From Lineus longissimus (Eukaryota > Nemertea > Pilidiophora > Heteronemertea > Lineidae), in NCBI RefSeq assembly GCF_910592395.1, contig NC_088322.1:15309431-15373430 (forward strand): a stretch of DNA of 64,000 bases, written 5' to 3'. Positions 11,906-26,049 of the stretch are shown piece by piece. Under the pieces are notes generated by a model. It was given only the letters and a program-made list of their open reading frames with translations. It was not told the origin of the DNA and made no database searches. The first letter of the stretch is position 1; each line of letters opens with the position of its first letter. The position numbers and the translations under genes are program-made.

Positions 11906-14900
11906 CGCTTCGAAAGAGAGGCAACTACCCTACAGATTTAAGAAACACGTTGCCTGCGAGCCTCTGTCTTCTAATGACCCCCCCCCCCTCCCCATCCCCT
12001 CCATACAACCCAAACTAGAAGTAACAACAAAACTTCTCGGAGCAATCAGGGATCGAAGCATCTCTCTTTGTGAATCACGCTGAAACCTCTCCGAAGCCTC
12101 TCGTCTGCTCCCCTCAAAAGACCATCTTCTGCCTTCAAAGAATCTTGATCACGTGGCGTAAATAAAAAAATCATGATCACTCTTCAAGAGAATCTGGAAA
12201 ATTAAGCGCCGAGTGTATAACATTCTTAAGGCAGATCTTGTGTTTTGCAGGAAATGGTGAAAAATCGCACGATGCACAGAGAGGAACACGCGAATATATT
12301 CGCGACGTTGGTGAGGTTGTTAAGCCGTTATGGGTTTTAACGCGTGGAAAGCGTTCCATTTGAGATCAAAGGCTAGTGTTGATTGAAATATTGGTGTACG
12401 CTTCAGCTGGCGGTCTTAGGAAGTTTTTCTCAAAAGTAGTTGACGCTCTCAGAGCTTATGCCACTGATGGGGCGCGTATTAACTCATTCATACCTAGACC
12501 AGAGCTGACGAAATGAAGATTATGTCTCCCGAAGCCATTTTCGTTGAAACTGTTGGTACCTTCTTTCTAAGGACATCTCCCGCACGGCAAGTTAGCAAAA
12601 GCTTTTGCGATATCAGGTGGCATACAGGTTGACCGGTTCATATTTGTCAAAAAGACAAATACATCTGTACCTTTGTTATGTTGGATAGATCAGGCAGGGA
12701 TTTCCATTTCACTTAAGGCTGTACAAGTTAGGATAATATCGGTGCGAAATATGCGAAAGGACAAACAGCCACAGTACTAAACAAGACAATTATATATCTG
12801 TAATGGACCAAGAATTAACATCGCCGTCAGTAGACACACAAAGACAACGGGGCGTGCTCCTTTGGTCACTTCATGGAAGACGGCGACCACTCCCCGTGCA
12901 CCTGACAGCGGGATCCTTTGGTCACTTCACGGAAGACAGCAAGCCATCCCCAGTCATCTCGGACTCCCTACGCTTCATTAAGATTCCATTGTTTGCACAG
13001 TGTGTCCCCTAGAGCATCTTCTAGCAGAATTACGGACAATTAAGACGATCTGTCCAGTAATCGGACCCAGATGGTCAATCATTAAACCATGAAGACGGAC
13101 AATCGCATTTTTTTGATCGGATATAAAAACTTGCATTTTCCTGCCCTTAAGGTGGTACATGTCTATTTTTGCTAATAAGAGGGGCCTCTAATTGACGTTC
13201 CGACACAATGAAATTGACAAGTACTCGTTAGATATTCTGTTGGAACAACAGTCTCGTTATCTTCGACGACAGATAGTTTTGAGCATCTTATGAGAAACTT
13301 AGATGCTGTTTTATCAAACAAAAAGGAATAGAGGGTACAGGAGGTAGCATTGGCGACGCTTCTTCAGCGCTAAATACTACTTATTTACTAAATACATTGT
13401 TGTACCAAGTAGTACCAAGTAGGATGGAGTAATTGTGATTCGCAAGCGGCCGCTGCACCATGATCAAGGTAACGACCAAGCGGCAGCATCTTAAGCACGC
13501 TACCACTTCAAAGATCAATCTCCCAATGAGAGGCAACCCAGCATTTGCTACTGACGCTAGGTGATCGTTCAAAGATGGCAAAATCAACAACGTCTCAACA
13601 AGTGCGCATGCGCCTACATCTAAATACTTCCGATCAAGCGGTGGCAGCGAAAAGAAGGCTCGGCACGCTTGTGTGGCGCCACGTCGATGAAAAAACCCAT
13701 CAGAAGCAGAAACTCATAATCTTTTGGAAACTGACATGAAAGGTTGAGGCTTTCTTTGAAGGTAAACATGAATCTCGTCAGTTATCGTGCATGCCGTGAT
13801 AAGCCGTGACATCAAGTGATATCTGCTCTTTGTGAAATTTTAATGAGTTTGCGTCGTCGCGGTGAAAGACGTGGATTGAAAAACTGCCTTGTCTTCCATC
13901 TTTCAAATTGATATTCTTGAAGGAATGCTGCCTTCTAATATCATGGCAAGAAGGATTTATTTTTTGAGTGAAGCGAACTTAGCATTTGTTGAAGATTGCA
14001 ACAGTGAGTCTAAAAGTCGATTGCATCACAGTCAGCTCTGTCAAGTTTTAGGAGCTTAATTATTCCTCAGACTCTTCGATCTTATCTTTTTAATTCGTCA
14101 ATCGTTCGAAGTTCTAGTCCAATGGAAACGTGGAACAGAATGACGCCAACTGTCCGAATATTCCCGAGCCACTACGAAGATTACCGAGTGTGTCTGAAGA
14201 AACTTTAATCTCCCTCGAGAATTAGGATGAGTCGCGTCTCAAGAAGAAGCTATAAAAGACGACATACCAGATTGCAAAGGTCTTAAAGTTCAGATTTGGA
14301 ATTTGACCCGCGATTGTCTCGTAATATGATGAGATGCTACATGACAGAGGTGACGAGATTAAGACTGCGTCTCATGGGCCGGGCATGCGCAGGACGATAA
14401 AGGTGTATCCTGACATTGCGATTAATGGCTTTTGTAAGGAGGTGATTTTTGCTAGGACTTTGAACAAAAAGCTGCTGCTGCCTCCTGTGCCATTTTGTTT
14501 ATAATGACCCCACTCTCCTAGGCCAGGCGTACGTGCATGCTTCACAAGCAAAGCACGTACTTAAGGCAACATTTCAAATAATCGACCTGGTAATATTCTC
14601 CAATTAAATTACACGAAATTGGGCAGTGCCACGTCATAGCATAACCGCGTAGAACATGAGGTCAGAATTCCACTTTATCAGTTCCCTCAAAATCTCTCGC
14701 AATCAGTCTTGCGCAGTTTGATTTACCAATTCCTTCAATGGATTTCACGTGACAATTGCTCCCGTCTGATTTGAGGTTTTTGAAGAAACTTAAATTTCAA
14801 CTCGTGACTGATTGGACGAGATCTCGTGTACATTTTTTATCATTTCCTATTGTAAAATGTACAGTGATCTTGGTCAACTGAGAATGGAGAAAACTCAAGC

Positions 14901-17029
14901 AAGGACAAAGGAAAACATTTCATATTCAAGTCACAAGATCTACCCGTGATTCACTGCGGTAAATTTTGCATCTACGGCATAATTTCATCAAGCGTTCCTC
15001 ATTAGCACGCGTTAGCGGTACTTCATGACAAGATGTATCAACCCCGCATACTAATTTGAGAAATCGTCTGGCCAACCTCGTCGCAATTGAATGGAATAGC
15101 ATGCTCGCTCTACATGAAATTGCACGGCTGCCCTAAGCACCAGGGGGACAGGGTTGTCGTCTGCCTCGGGCGAGACAAGTGACCGGCCATTTCATTAATT
15201 TATGATTACGTCTATTAATCCAAGTCGGGAAGTGTGCCTCCTTGCAAAATCTTATAAAGACCACCGAAACAGGCCAGTGGGGAAAACACTATTTCGATAC
15301 CACAGTAACCGTAATTCGGAAAATTGACCAATAGGCCCGCTGGGTATATTCACCGCGCGCCGAATGAGTTCCGGTGCCATCTTGTATTCGAGCGTTTTTT
15401 TTGCATTTGATGGTCCCAAAAGTAGTACGTGGCAGCTTCTTTGACGATATTTGAGCATTAATTAACATTTCTTACAATAAAAAATCAAAAGTATGACACT
15501 TGAGCTTTTTCTTTATCTATATACGACCTATGCTTGGCTGTGGGCCCTGTGCACTCCACATTGTTACTTCTGACAGAGCCTCAAATAAAATTTTGGTTAC
15601 AAATACCGTTATCACGAGACTCAAAAGTGTGACGATTTTGAAGTTCTAACACCCCTCTCAAAGTCAGTGTCTTTAATCACCACAGAACGTGATGACTGCT
15701 TTGAAATTGTGATCCCAGTTGCTTCAGCCCCTTTGAATAAAATCAGCTCCAACCTCAAAGCGACTAATACGGAACCAATTTGCACGATCTGTGAAACACG
15801 CCGCGACCAAGAGTACAAGTGCCTTGGAGAGGTTCCCGGCCCTCAGGGAATCCGTCCACCAATTATACACTGAAATCTATTTGATGGCTTTAAGAGTAAA
15901 GATGGCCGCCGCCCTAATTGATGGGCGTGGCGGCAATTAACACTCGCGTCACTTTGAGCTGCAGTTCCTTAGCCAATATGAGGAGTTGACTCTTTAATCG
16001 TCGTAGCGAACTACATGGACACATCGATCATTCGCGGGAAGCAATCGATGTTCATTGAGTTTTGTAAAAGGAGTCTTTCAGCTGCATTTGGTGCTCATTG
16101 TTCTTGAACTCGGTGAAAGTATAAGGCATTGGAAGATCACTTACGAACTACTGGGTTGACATCACTGATCTTAATGATGCCCTTGTCAAGTGTTATTTGG
16201 CCCATTCCATGAAATATAGTCCTGTAGCAGTGCACAGCGAGCATGAAACTCTATGCATTTGAAAAGTTGTAATGGCTTTGGTTGCACAGATTCTCAAGAT
16301 AACTAGACTGTCCTGGCAAAGCCTCGCGGTTTCATGGACCCTCTCGAGCCGGCAGGGAGCAAGCCAAGTTAACAGCTTTCGATTGAACTTTGCTTTAAAT
16401 GTTAACCGTTTAACAAGATAGGTTCCGCGTGATTCGATCCAAATCAGACCAGTGTCCAGCCAGGCATGAACAGTCTGATCAGTGAAAGGAATTCAATTAT
16501 CAGATCGATCGTGAAGGCCAGTTGTTCATCGCTAGGGCTGTGTTCGTGTCCAAATCGGATGCTCGAATTGGAAGATGAGAAGAGCAACTGAATCGATAAG
16601 GAAATAGGACCTTCCGCTAGGACACGTCTCAGGGAATGCGACACCTTTACTGTTCAAGTTGCGTGGTGTCTTGGTACGTGTTGCCTTCAACCAACTAGAC
16701 TCAATAAGTGACAGACTGGTGACTTCTTCTAAGTCGTAAAGGGAAGCCAAGATCTCAAAATTCACTCCTGTCAACGCCGGAGCAGGCAACGGAATTCCAC
16801 TGGTGTCTCAAATTCGTCCTTATTCATCCCTACTTAAGATGATGATGACCTGCGAGTCAACTTTTCCTCAGCCAAGAAGGTATCAGAACACCCACCCTTC
16901 GCGCTAAAACAAAGAAAACTAACCGCCAAAGACCAACGAAACGGCATCAAACACCTCGCATGGAACCGACATAGGAGATAGGAGAGAATTTTAATCTGTG
17001 AACATCTCCACTCAAACAATGGAGAGCTT
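11906..17029. other. Gene-poor stretch
   Basis: No exon is recognised. Visible items are a C-rich run at 11978-12002, a 57-bp direct duplication at about 12858-12970 (sharing 'cctttggtcacttca'), an NRF1-type palindrome at 13602-13614 next to an AAGATGGC motif at 13572, and further AAGATGGC/GCCATCTT motifs at 15376 and 15898. Confidence 0.5.
13570..13615. promoter_or_regulatory. NRF1-type palindrome beside a YY1-like motif
   Basis: GTGCGCATGCGCC at 13602-13614 matches the NRF1 consensus (GCGCATGCGC core). AAAGATGGCA lies 30 bp upstream at 13571. In animals these two motifs are typical of housekeeping promoters. No transcription start or first exon is identified next to them, so promoter function is inference. 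Confidence 0.3.
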
Positions 17030-17880
17030 TCAAAACAAAGAGGGGACGTGATGTGCTTGAACCTCGGGCGAGACATTTCCCTGTGGACTCTGGTAATGGG
17101 GAGGGCGGGTATTGGGATGCATCGGTTCGTGAGGCGATTATGTCTTCCCTGAAATGCTGAAGATGCAGAATTTTTTAAAGAGAGTTGCCCATATTATTTT
17201 AAAGGGGTATCATTAATTTTTTTACGGAGGTAGTTAAATATCTTTAACACTAAGGTCACTTTGATTGCATCGCTATGTTAGTGCTGGCTTTTGTTGGAGT
17301 TGACTCGTTTGGTGATTGGCGTATTCTTACCGGTTTCCATAACGCAATACTCTACGCTATCATTTGAATACCCGCCCATGGGAGCATCCAACGTATTTCA
17401 AAATACATGTAGTTGTTTACATGATGCAAGTAAGGAGCCTGGCTACCTTTGGTCTGCCAGCAGCAAGACATGGCCTGCTGCTACGTTTCTAAAGATGATA
17501 TATCAAAGCAAAGTCATGAAGTGAGTAAGTAAGTTTAAGGTAAGTAATCTACTGCTAAGACAAAGGTTAGTACAACGATTAACAACACTCATAACGGTCG
17601 TTCATTATGATACAGGCTGAAAAAGGCCGGGCCGCCTTGGGAGCTTTCGATGTAAGCAGCAAGGAGCCGGTCCATTGCTTCTAAGATCTCAAGTCCAAAC
17701 AAAGTCGTATCAATATCAAAGACAAGAAGTCTTCATAGAAATGCACAAGATCTAAGATAAAGAGAGCAGCTTCTAATCTAAGGGAAAACAAAGAGAATGT
17801 GCCATGTGCTTTCACCCCGGGCGCGACATTTCCCCACGGACCTTAGCTAACTGCGAGGGCAGGCATTTGCATTGCTGGTG
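17030..17880. repeat. Ancient direct duplication about 750 bp apart
   Basis: The segment around 17050-17125 and that around 17795-17876 share an ordered set of phrases: 'aaaacaaagag', 'atgtgctt', 'cgggcg(a/c)gacatttccc', then a 'gagggc' block and 'attgcattgctgg/attgggatgcatcgg'. Divergence is high. The roughly 650 bp in between holds no recognised gene. Confidence 0.5.
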
Positions 17881-18100
17881 CCAGGGGACTTGTTCCAAGT
17901 CAGATTGACAATGGGCGTAGAGTTATTTAATGAATTGATGATCTGGATGGGATGTGGAGCTTATCGCTATGGAGGGACACGGGAGGTGGGAGAAGTAAAA
18001 ATGACAAGGGAATCAAATTCCACTGTGGACAGTTTGGGCTTGGTGTGTTCATTGTTTATTTTCTTGTTGAGAAATAAACACTGTTTTAGTGCAGTTTAGT

Positions 18101-18283
18101 AGGCCATCATCAAGTTCGCCCGTCATCTAACTGACCGTAATCTAGTTGGCCTATCATCTAGTTGGCAATCGTTTAGTTGACAATCATCTAGTTGGTACAT
18201 CATCGAGTTCCCCATCATCTAGTTGGCCGTCATATATTTGGCCTATCGTCTAGATGGCCATCATCTAGTTTGCTTATCATCAG
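18101..18283 (+). repeat. 15-16 bp tandem repeat, about 12 copies
   Basis: The unit is close to 'gccatcatctagttg', repeated with substitutions from 18101 to 18283. Copies differ mostly at the ends of the unit. Unit length of 15 or 16 varies along the array, so a conserved reading frame is unlikely. Confidence 0.85.
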
Positions 18284-21200
18284 TGAAGTGCAACAAATTG
18301 ATAAGAAGGAAGTAAAACTTGGTGATACTCACCACATCAGGGATGACGACAAAGAATTCACTAGGCCCTATAACTAAAGCTTTGACTGTGCGTAGGAAGA
18401 TGTCTTGACGTTAATGTCCAACTTCTTTCTTCACCTTCAAGAGACCAAGCCTCACTCGCAATCCAAGCTTTACTGGGTGAGCACCACGAGCGATCTTGGG
18501 AATCCTCCAAAGAAATGAATCAAGATCTTCAAACTTGACTTGATATTTGGAAAAGTTCCACGGTTCAGAACAATTAGATGTCTCGAGGAGGATGTCTCGC
18601 TAGGCAGGGATCATTGCCAAGTCCATAAACCAGTTCTTAATAACCAATTAACTTGGCCTATTATCTTCTGTTTGATATCAAACTTGTTTTTTTGTCATGA
18701 AAACGTATATCTTTTCCAATGAATATAGTCGTAAAATATGTCTGGGATAAACATTAAACATTGTTAATTTGGACAAAAAAGCTGTTGTTGGTCATTGGTT
18801 TATATCAAATGACCTGCTAGCGAAGTTAAAATCCAGAGGCGATGATGACAAAAGTTCCATCCTTGTGTTACTATCATTTTCAGTCCGACGGACATTGCTC
18901 TGTGTTGTGCACTGCTTTAGTTGTCTTGCTTTTGTAGGAGCGTCTCAAGGGCCTCGTAGCTGCATCCACAACCGAAGGAAAGTCGCCACGGGGAGTGATG
19001 TACTAACATTGAGGTCAAGTATTAAAGCCAACGAGTCCAAATATCTAGAATGGGGGATTCCTCACAGCCAAGCAAAAAGAGCCAAAATAAGTCAATCGCA
19101 GCATCGTAACTTCCATATTCCCAAATGATATCGTCAAGAAGGCTAAGCATCGAACAGCAAACTTCTTGTCGTATGTTTTCAAAGTACTGTCACAATGTGG
19201 ATATCCCCCTAGTCATGAAGTTATGAAATCGTCCATTCCTTCATCGATCTGTAATCCACGTCCACGCGCTGCGTCTCTCTGCACGTGCGGTGACTGTCTC
19301 GCAGTTGTCTGCCGTATCGGGGTCGCCCCAATCAATTTTAACAACGGATTTATTCAATAATTTCAACCCGAGATTACTGAGACATCAGATATTGCAATAA
19401 CATTGGAGAAATCTAACAATTTTAATCAGTTTTTCCGACCTGGAGTTTCGCATTCTGTTCCCAAGGGGCAGACGATAAGCTCTCGTGTATGATCTCGCAA
19501 CCACGAGAACTGATTACGTCATCAAAATATTTCTATAAGTATTACTAAAGTAGCAGCGAAGAAGATTTATCTGTAAAGATAAGTGGATACTTCAGGTATG
19601 GCAGGTAAAAAAATACGAAATATTTATCAATATTGAAACTAAATATGATTACTCTAATGAGTGCGTAATGGCCATAAATTAGACGAACCTCTCCAAAGGT
19701 TGAGTGTAAAATTCTCGGGGAAACAATGTCTCGACGTCTGATAGGAAAAAAAGTGATTTATGCAGTTAAAACAAGTACTCACACAACATCAACAAATTAT
19801 ATTTCATAAACTACAAGTGTGTCGGTAATAAGGTATTCCCGTCCTTTGCCTTATCACATATCCAATGAAAAGATCAGTGGTTAAAAACGAACCTCCTAAA
19901 GATGAATTTACAAGTGATGATCTTGTCATACAAGACCTTCCTGATTCCTGGTTCTTGATGAAAGGCAAGAAGATTCAGCCTTGCTCCCTTTGAATGGCAT
20001 CCTCACCATGACTCAGCACAAATCAGGGCATCCTTCACACAACCAATCTCCTTTGCACAAGCACAACAATCTTGTTAACGTTGCTCCTTTATAAAGCAAT
20101 ATCGTTTATCTATGTTACTCATGCGGTTTCTATGATGTTGTCTTCTTAAATGTCCTTTGAATTTCTTCTCGGTACCTTATAGCCTCCCAGAGCAGCCTCC
20201 TGATGTGGCCTACGCTGCAAGCGACCTGACTGAATAGTCCAACCCTAATACCTCCGGCAGTGGTCCATAATTGTGATCGTACCATATTTCAGAATGGTGG
20301 TTTAGTTTTGGCAGTTTTCTTAAAGTATTGCGAGTGTTAACAGATGTGTCGCGAGCAATAACGATCATTGCAGCGTAGCATAACAATCCAAGATGGTCGC
20401 CACTAATTCAACCGCGGCCATTGTTATTTCTCAAGGTCACAGCTTATCTTTGCCGACACTTGTGGCTGATTTTGCAGAGATATGACTACCTTATTACCAG
20501 CAAGCGATGAATTCGCCCATTCTACTCCACCGTATGCTAGTCCAGCTTAATATTTTTCGAGGGCAATCTTTATCGACGCAACACCGATGGCAGTGTAACA
20601 GTGATACAAGAGTGCAATGAAAGCAATAGTAAATTAGGCTGGTAGGTTGACATTGCTGTGCCAGTGATAATATTGCCAGTTATTTGAAGCTGAATTTGCT
20701 ACCGACTCAGATTCCTACACTTATATTGTACTTTTACTTTAAAAAGACACTAGGGGTGTTTTCCCTACAATTAACCCGGCAGGCCTAGAACTGTTTGGGA
20801 GATGACTGGACCTCCACATCAACTTTGGAGAAGCAAAGTATCGCTTCTGCTGGATCGAAAACAGCAAATAAAGTAAGCAATGGGCAATGCATTAATTTCG
20901 AATCCACAACCAGTTCCCTGGCGTGGCAGGTTTACTACATGTATAGCCACCTAAGGTAAAGTGTCGAAGCTAAATCACCTCTCACAGTGACTATAGTATG
21001 TCGCCGCCGCGAGTACCAATAGCATTGATTCCATCAAGCCCGTGGTCCCCTCCTCGTGAGTCACGGAACTAATTAGTACGGGTCCTACGGCTCAGGCGGA
21101 TCGCATCACCGTATTGAGTGATACTTGATAACCTGCAGTGATTTTCACGCAGAAGAGAGCTGACGAAATAGCCATCGTTAAGAGAAATTACGTTGGTCAT

Positions 21201-24200
21201 TAAAATACCCTCGTGGAAGAAGTCGTGCGGATTTGTATGGGGAGGTGGCTTCGAGAGCCCGGGTTTTAGAGACTTGGAATGGAGTTAGTGGGGGCCTTAG
21301 GTGCCAGAGCACTGTCGTCTATTCTGGACAATGTCTATGCCACGATCTTATATCGACTCAAACATGCAATTTAAACCTAAACTGAATGCAAAACAAGCCA
21401 TCACCCCGGCCTTCACATTCTCTTTGAACCGCTTGCTCATCAATGGCGTTTTCATTCAAAGTTTTCTCCTTCAGCGTTCGCCGTGAGCGCATTTGAGAAG
21501 GCTTGTTGCGTGCCACTCCGGTCGGACATGTTGGATATTCGGCCTTCGTTGCCAGAAAGAATCCCTCTTCATCAAAAGCGGCAAAAGCGCCACTGGCTGG
21601 ATTGTTGCGGCCTGACTGCAAAAGCCCAGCGGCCGTTGACTTGAAAGGCTACGTCATTATTTCTGAAACTAATCGATGAGAGCGTTTTGTATCTGCATTT
21701 AATGGTTGTTGTAATTAAGAACTTTTCACGCCCAATCAGAAAAAAATTACAACTTCATTGTAATTTGACGCGACATGCCGAGTCATTCCCGCAGAGATAG
21801 CCACCCATTGTGTCCGACGATTCGTACGCGGATTATGGCGGTTTTCAACAATACCAGGGGTATTAACAGAGATTCTGCCGAGTACATCAAGGATTATCTT
21901 GGATTTAAATCCCCTTGTATTTCTGTGATGGGCTCGGCCGATAATGGTCGTAAATTACAAAAAGATTGATGACTTTATTGAATTTGATTTGTATGAATGG
22001 GCGGATGATAATCAACGGATTGCAGCATTCCGCTGAAGAGGCAGACGACAGAGGTGACGTCACCGAATAGCCCTCATTTCGCTAATAAAGGCTGATCGAC
22101 TCCGGGCGTCGCAACCAAATTTGCCAATGAGAGAACCCAGAGTCCAAATTTGCGTCCACCCAAGCTTCAATACGTTTTTGCTCTAAATACGTTATACTCT
22201 TTTTTTGTTTACCCAACGAGGAGACCCACCAAGCCATAATAAAGCCATTTCGTTCTATTTGTTCACCTTTGGCATCAAAGGCTCACATTCACCCCAGCCA
22301 CTATATCACCAGATCACATGTCAACCAACTAGTTCAGGTGAGATCAAAACTTAAAAGCTGGCGTCCAGTTTCCATGGTAACTGGGGGTATTTTTGTAAGA
22401 GGAGACCGCAAAGTTGCAGCAAACACCTTCGCAGTACTCAGCCATGGCTCTGATGGATCTTGACAATTTACAGCAAGACCTGTCGTAAAATTGACGCTTT
22501 ACGACTTCTTCTCATGAAATGGATTCCGTCTTCTGACATTCTGAAAGTCGTTTTAGCAGAATTGCTTCTTTTGAAAACACGGAAGGTAGTGTTTCCCTTT
22601 TGGGGGACGACTCTACTTTAGTACCGCGATCTACACTCTCTAACCTCAAAGCTGGACTCAATTTCGCACTTTCCACCACACGCAGTCGCGGCAAAAGGAC
22701 AACTCACGTCAAGCTCCTGCTTGAAAAACCAGAATGGTGTTTGTGAGAGCATCAGCAACCGGAAGTACAATTCAAAGGAAAGAGGAGGTGATTTTGCTAC
22801 GCTTACGACTGTACTACCTTGCAAGAAAATCTAACCTTTCTCATTTCTTGAGAAGTTTCGCGTTCACCTGACAGCCTGATAGACATGTGTAATATTGGTG
22901 AGGCAAATCCTGATGAAAACTGGTAACATGATCTTACAGTTATATGGTCTCGCGTCAAGGAACGCCACAGAACAATGGCTCGTGTACTGCACTTGTCAGA
23001 GACATGTCCGAGAAAGTTTAATATCGGGAAACTGCTGACTGATTGTGATTGCTTGCGAGGTGTGCGTATCATCTTGCAATAGATGATCACTTTGAGGTTG
23101 CAAAGATGCGAATTTCACTGAAAGCAATTTATTTCTTTACGGGGTGAACCGATTTAATAAACAGTGGCATCACTTAAAAGCTCGTCTCAAGATCTTCAAA
23201 ATGAGTACCAATGTTATGGTTCGGTTAAACAGTGTTAACCTGACCTTTCACTGCGTCTTCCAAAGTTAACACTGTGTAGCCTCTAAAGAAAACTACTGGA
23301 TAATTCGTGTTTAGAGTGGCTCGGTAAAAGGTCTAAAAAGAGGGTACCCACGTTATGGGTGTTTCATTGAAATCTCATTTCTTCAGTCACCCTCAAACAC
23401 AACAAAAAAAGGATGACATCAACTTTTTATCACCAGACACAACAACCTGGATATTTCTCATTATTTTGTCTCATAACGGTAGACGATAATGTGGAGACAA
23501 CTAACAGGGACAATCGTCTTCTGCAAGTGACACACTTTCGGTTTCCTCTGCTGCTGCCGATCCTTTCATAAATGCCGCACAACACTACACAACAAGCATT
23601 GGTTCTGTCATTTAAGCTGTTTTTCCAGACATATTGTAAGGTTTCTGGTTCAATCCTAACAGATGTCTTAAAAAGGCATGATTCAGCAAGAATACAATGC
23701 CAATAACATCCTGTCGTACACAATACCTACATGCAGTGTATCTCCTCCCGTTGATGGCCTTTCTGTTGCTCTTTCTATTGTAGTTTTCATATCAAGTTAG
23801 TCAGAACCAACGAATGACAATGTACAGTCTAATGTACAGTGCAATGTACTCGGATGCACAGGTTCCACCCCTTTTCTGTCTAAAGTTGACATTCCCATAT
23901 ATGCACAATAGTACAGCTTTATATGAATCAAGTACATGCCAGTGTAGTCAACCTGGGTGAAAAACTGCTATGTCTGATGATGCAATGTGGTATGTACACA
24001 AATGTGCATGAAAATCTTGTCTAATGTAAGTTGAAATTTGCCTTGAGATTTGCGTTGGTTGGTAGCGCAGTGGTTTGTAATAATCTCTCCCAGCACGAGT
24101 TGATATGGCTTCCTCTGAACAGTAGGGTGTTCCATTGTCGGGCTACCCCGCGTAATTTGTCGCAATGACTACTCAGTAATCCTTTATTGACGCTGGGAGA

Positions 24201-25400
24201 TGCGATATGAAGACATGAACATATTATTAAAGGGACACTGGCCTGTTGTGACATGTATTAAAGGGACAATGCCAATGTCAACAACTTGCGAAGAACCATT
24301 AAAAGCAGATGGTGTCGACTGGGGAAACGCACTGCCTCACCCCTTAAGATCTGGCGATTTGATGTGTTGGACAAACCCAGGACAAACAAGTGAGGACCTT
24401 TAAAGCGCCACTCCACTAGCCAATGACGTTTTGGTCTACTTAGAAATGATGTCCTTCAATTCAGTAAAGGCGAAGACGTCGCAAGATGAGGACTGTCATC
24501 CAGTTTCAGGGGGAGTTCGATTCGAGCCGAAGTCGAATCAAAATGCATCGTAACCTCTCTAAAACTGAAACTGGACCTCAGCTATTGTTCTTTTTGAGAC
24601 AATGTTCTCGATTTGAAGCATTGCAGCATTTCAATAGTTAACAATTGAAATGATCCCAAAAGTGATCGATATCTTTTAAAGGATTATAGGGTTAATTGTA
24701 ACATCCTACCCATGATGCTAAGTAGCCTAGATCTAGTAACATCCAGCGCTATTCTTCAGAACAAGCCTCTTAATTGCTCCACTGAAATTTAAGTGGACAC
24801 AGAAACGACACCCAACACCTGGCAAGTTCGGAGTCACGTGACCAAATCAAAGTGTCAATTAAATTTCGTTCTGATCAAATGATGCCAGTGAATCATGGCG
24901 AGTGAACTTTGGATTCAATCTAACCTGGTTCAGTTTACATGGGCACTTTCCCACAAAATACACACAAAAGTACATCCAAAGTAAAATGGAATTAATGCTA
25001 GTATTCGCTTCACCTTATTGCCTAATGTCCTGTACATTGGTGTGCACTTAATGTGCATGACATTCCCTCTTCTTTATGAGATAAGCATGAACTTGGAGTC
25101 TATCAAAATTCTCATTCAAGGCTTTTGTTGCCCGAGCAGACCTTATTACGCGTTGAAGTTGCAACTGTTTGAGATTTCATGAATCATGTTTTGATTGGAA
25201 AAGCTTTGTATGTAATTAGTCTTTGGCCCCTTTATCTTCAGTTCCGCTGCGTCATTCGACGTCGCCCGTTTAGTCTGGATCTGTATAAAGGGTGGATATA
25301 GGGTTCAAGGAGGAAGCGCTAGGTGTTCTATCGTGCATGTCAAGATAATGATACTAGGTGAAATGTAAGAGCATGATGTAAATTTTGCCTTTTATGGTGG
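18284..25400. other. Gene-poor stretch
   Basis: No exon is recognised. The 119-codon frame at 18769 and the roughly 95-codon minus-strand frames near 22.8-23.7 kb have no recognisable content. Regulatory-looking motifs are noted separately at 20.39-20.44 kb. A GTCACGTGACC E-box lies at 24832-24842. Confidence 0.45.
20386..20442. promoter_or_regulatory. YY1-like and TCAAGGTCA motif pair
   Basis: CCAAGATGGTCGCC at 20388-20401 resembles the YY1 site, and a GCGGCCATTG lies at about 20415. TCAAGGTCA at 20431-20439 is an exact match to the monomeric site of ERR, SF-1 and FTZ-F1 type nuclear receptors. The motifs are direct observations; activity is inferred. Confidence 0.3.
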
Positions 25401-25407
25401 TAAGGCT

Positions 25408-25775
25408 TAGTAAAACATGTCAACAGAAGCTCATATGTGGTAAAACATGTCTGAAGGAGCTCATACCTCATAAAACGTCAAAAGAAGCTCATACCTTGAA
25501 AAAACACGTCAAAAGAAGCTCATATCTGGTAAATAGAAGCTCATACCTGGTAAAAAATGTCAAAAGAAGCTCATACCTGGTGAAAACATGTCAAAAGAAG
25601 CTCATACCTGGTGAAAACATGTCTAAAGAAGCTCATACCTGGTGAAAACATGTCTAAAGAAGCTCATACCTGGTGAAAACATATCAAAAGAAGCTTGTAC
25701 CTGGTAAAGATTTGTAAAAAGAGGCTCATAACTGGTAAAAATCTGTGATATAAAGCCAAAACCTGGTAATTTGAT
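25408..25775 (+). repeat. 30-bp tandem repeat, about 12 copies
   Basis: The unit is near 'aaaacatgtcaaaagaagct' followed by 'catacctggt'. About twelve copies run from 25408 to 25775, the central ones nearly identical and the outer ones degraded. Because the unit is mostly 30 bp long, a frame stays open for 86 codons (25385-25645) with a repeated Lys-Arg-Ser-Ser-Tyr-Leu-Val motif. This is a by-product of the repeat length rather than evidence for a protein. Confidence 0.93.
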
Positions 25776-26049
25776 GACGTTCTTTGCTGTTCTGAAAACT
25801 GTCCTAGTAAAGTGGACAGACAGCGTCCCGCAACAGAACTCTTAGATGCACAGCCATATCATGTTGTTGAAAGTGATCCACAAAGTGTGAATAAACCGAA
25901 ACTTGGTTCACCTTCAAAGTATTCCATCCTTTTGAAGTCAGCCAGTGAAAATCAGCCCCAATCGGCCTAATTGGATTACACACCATAATAGCTTATCATC
26001 TAATGGCCACAAACCTTTCTTGTTGAAGATAAAACCATTACAAGCTTTC

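Noticed and set aside
24054-24110. tRNA-like A box (GGTAGCGCAGTGGTT)
   Set aside because: No B box at the right distance and no cloverleaf. Too weak to call a SINE or tRNA.
25385-25775. CRISPR-like regular repeat
   Set aside because: The 30-bp units are head to tail with no unique spacers, in a eukaryotic context. It is a minisatellite.
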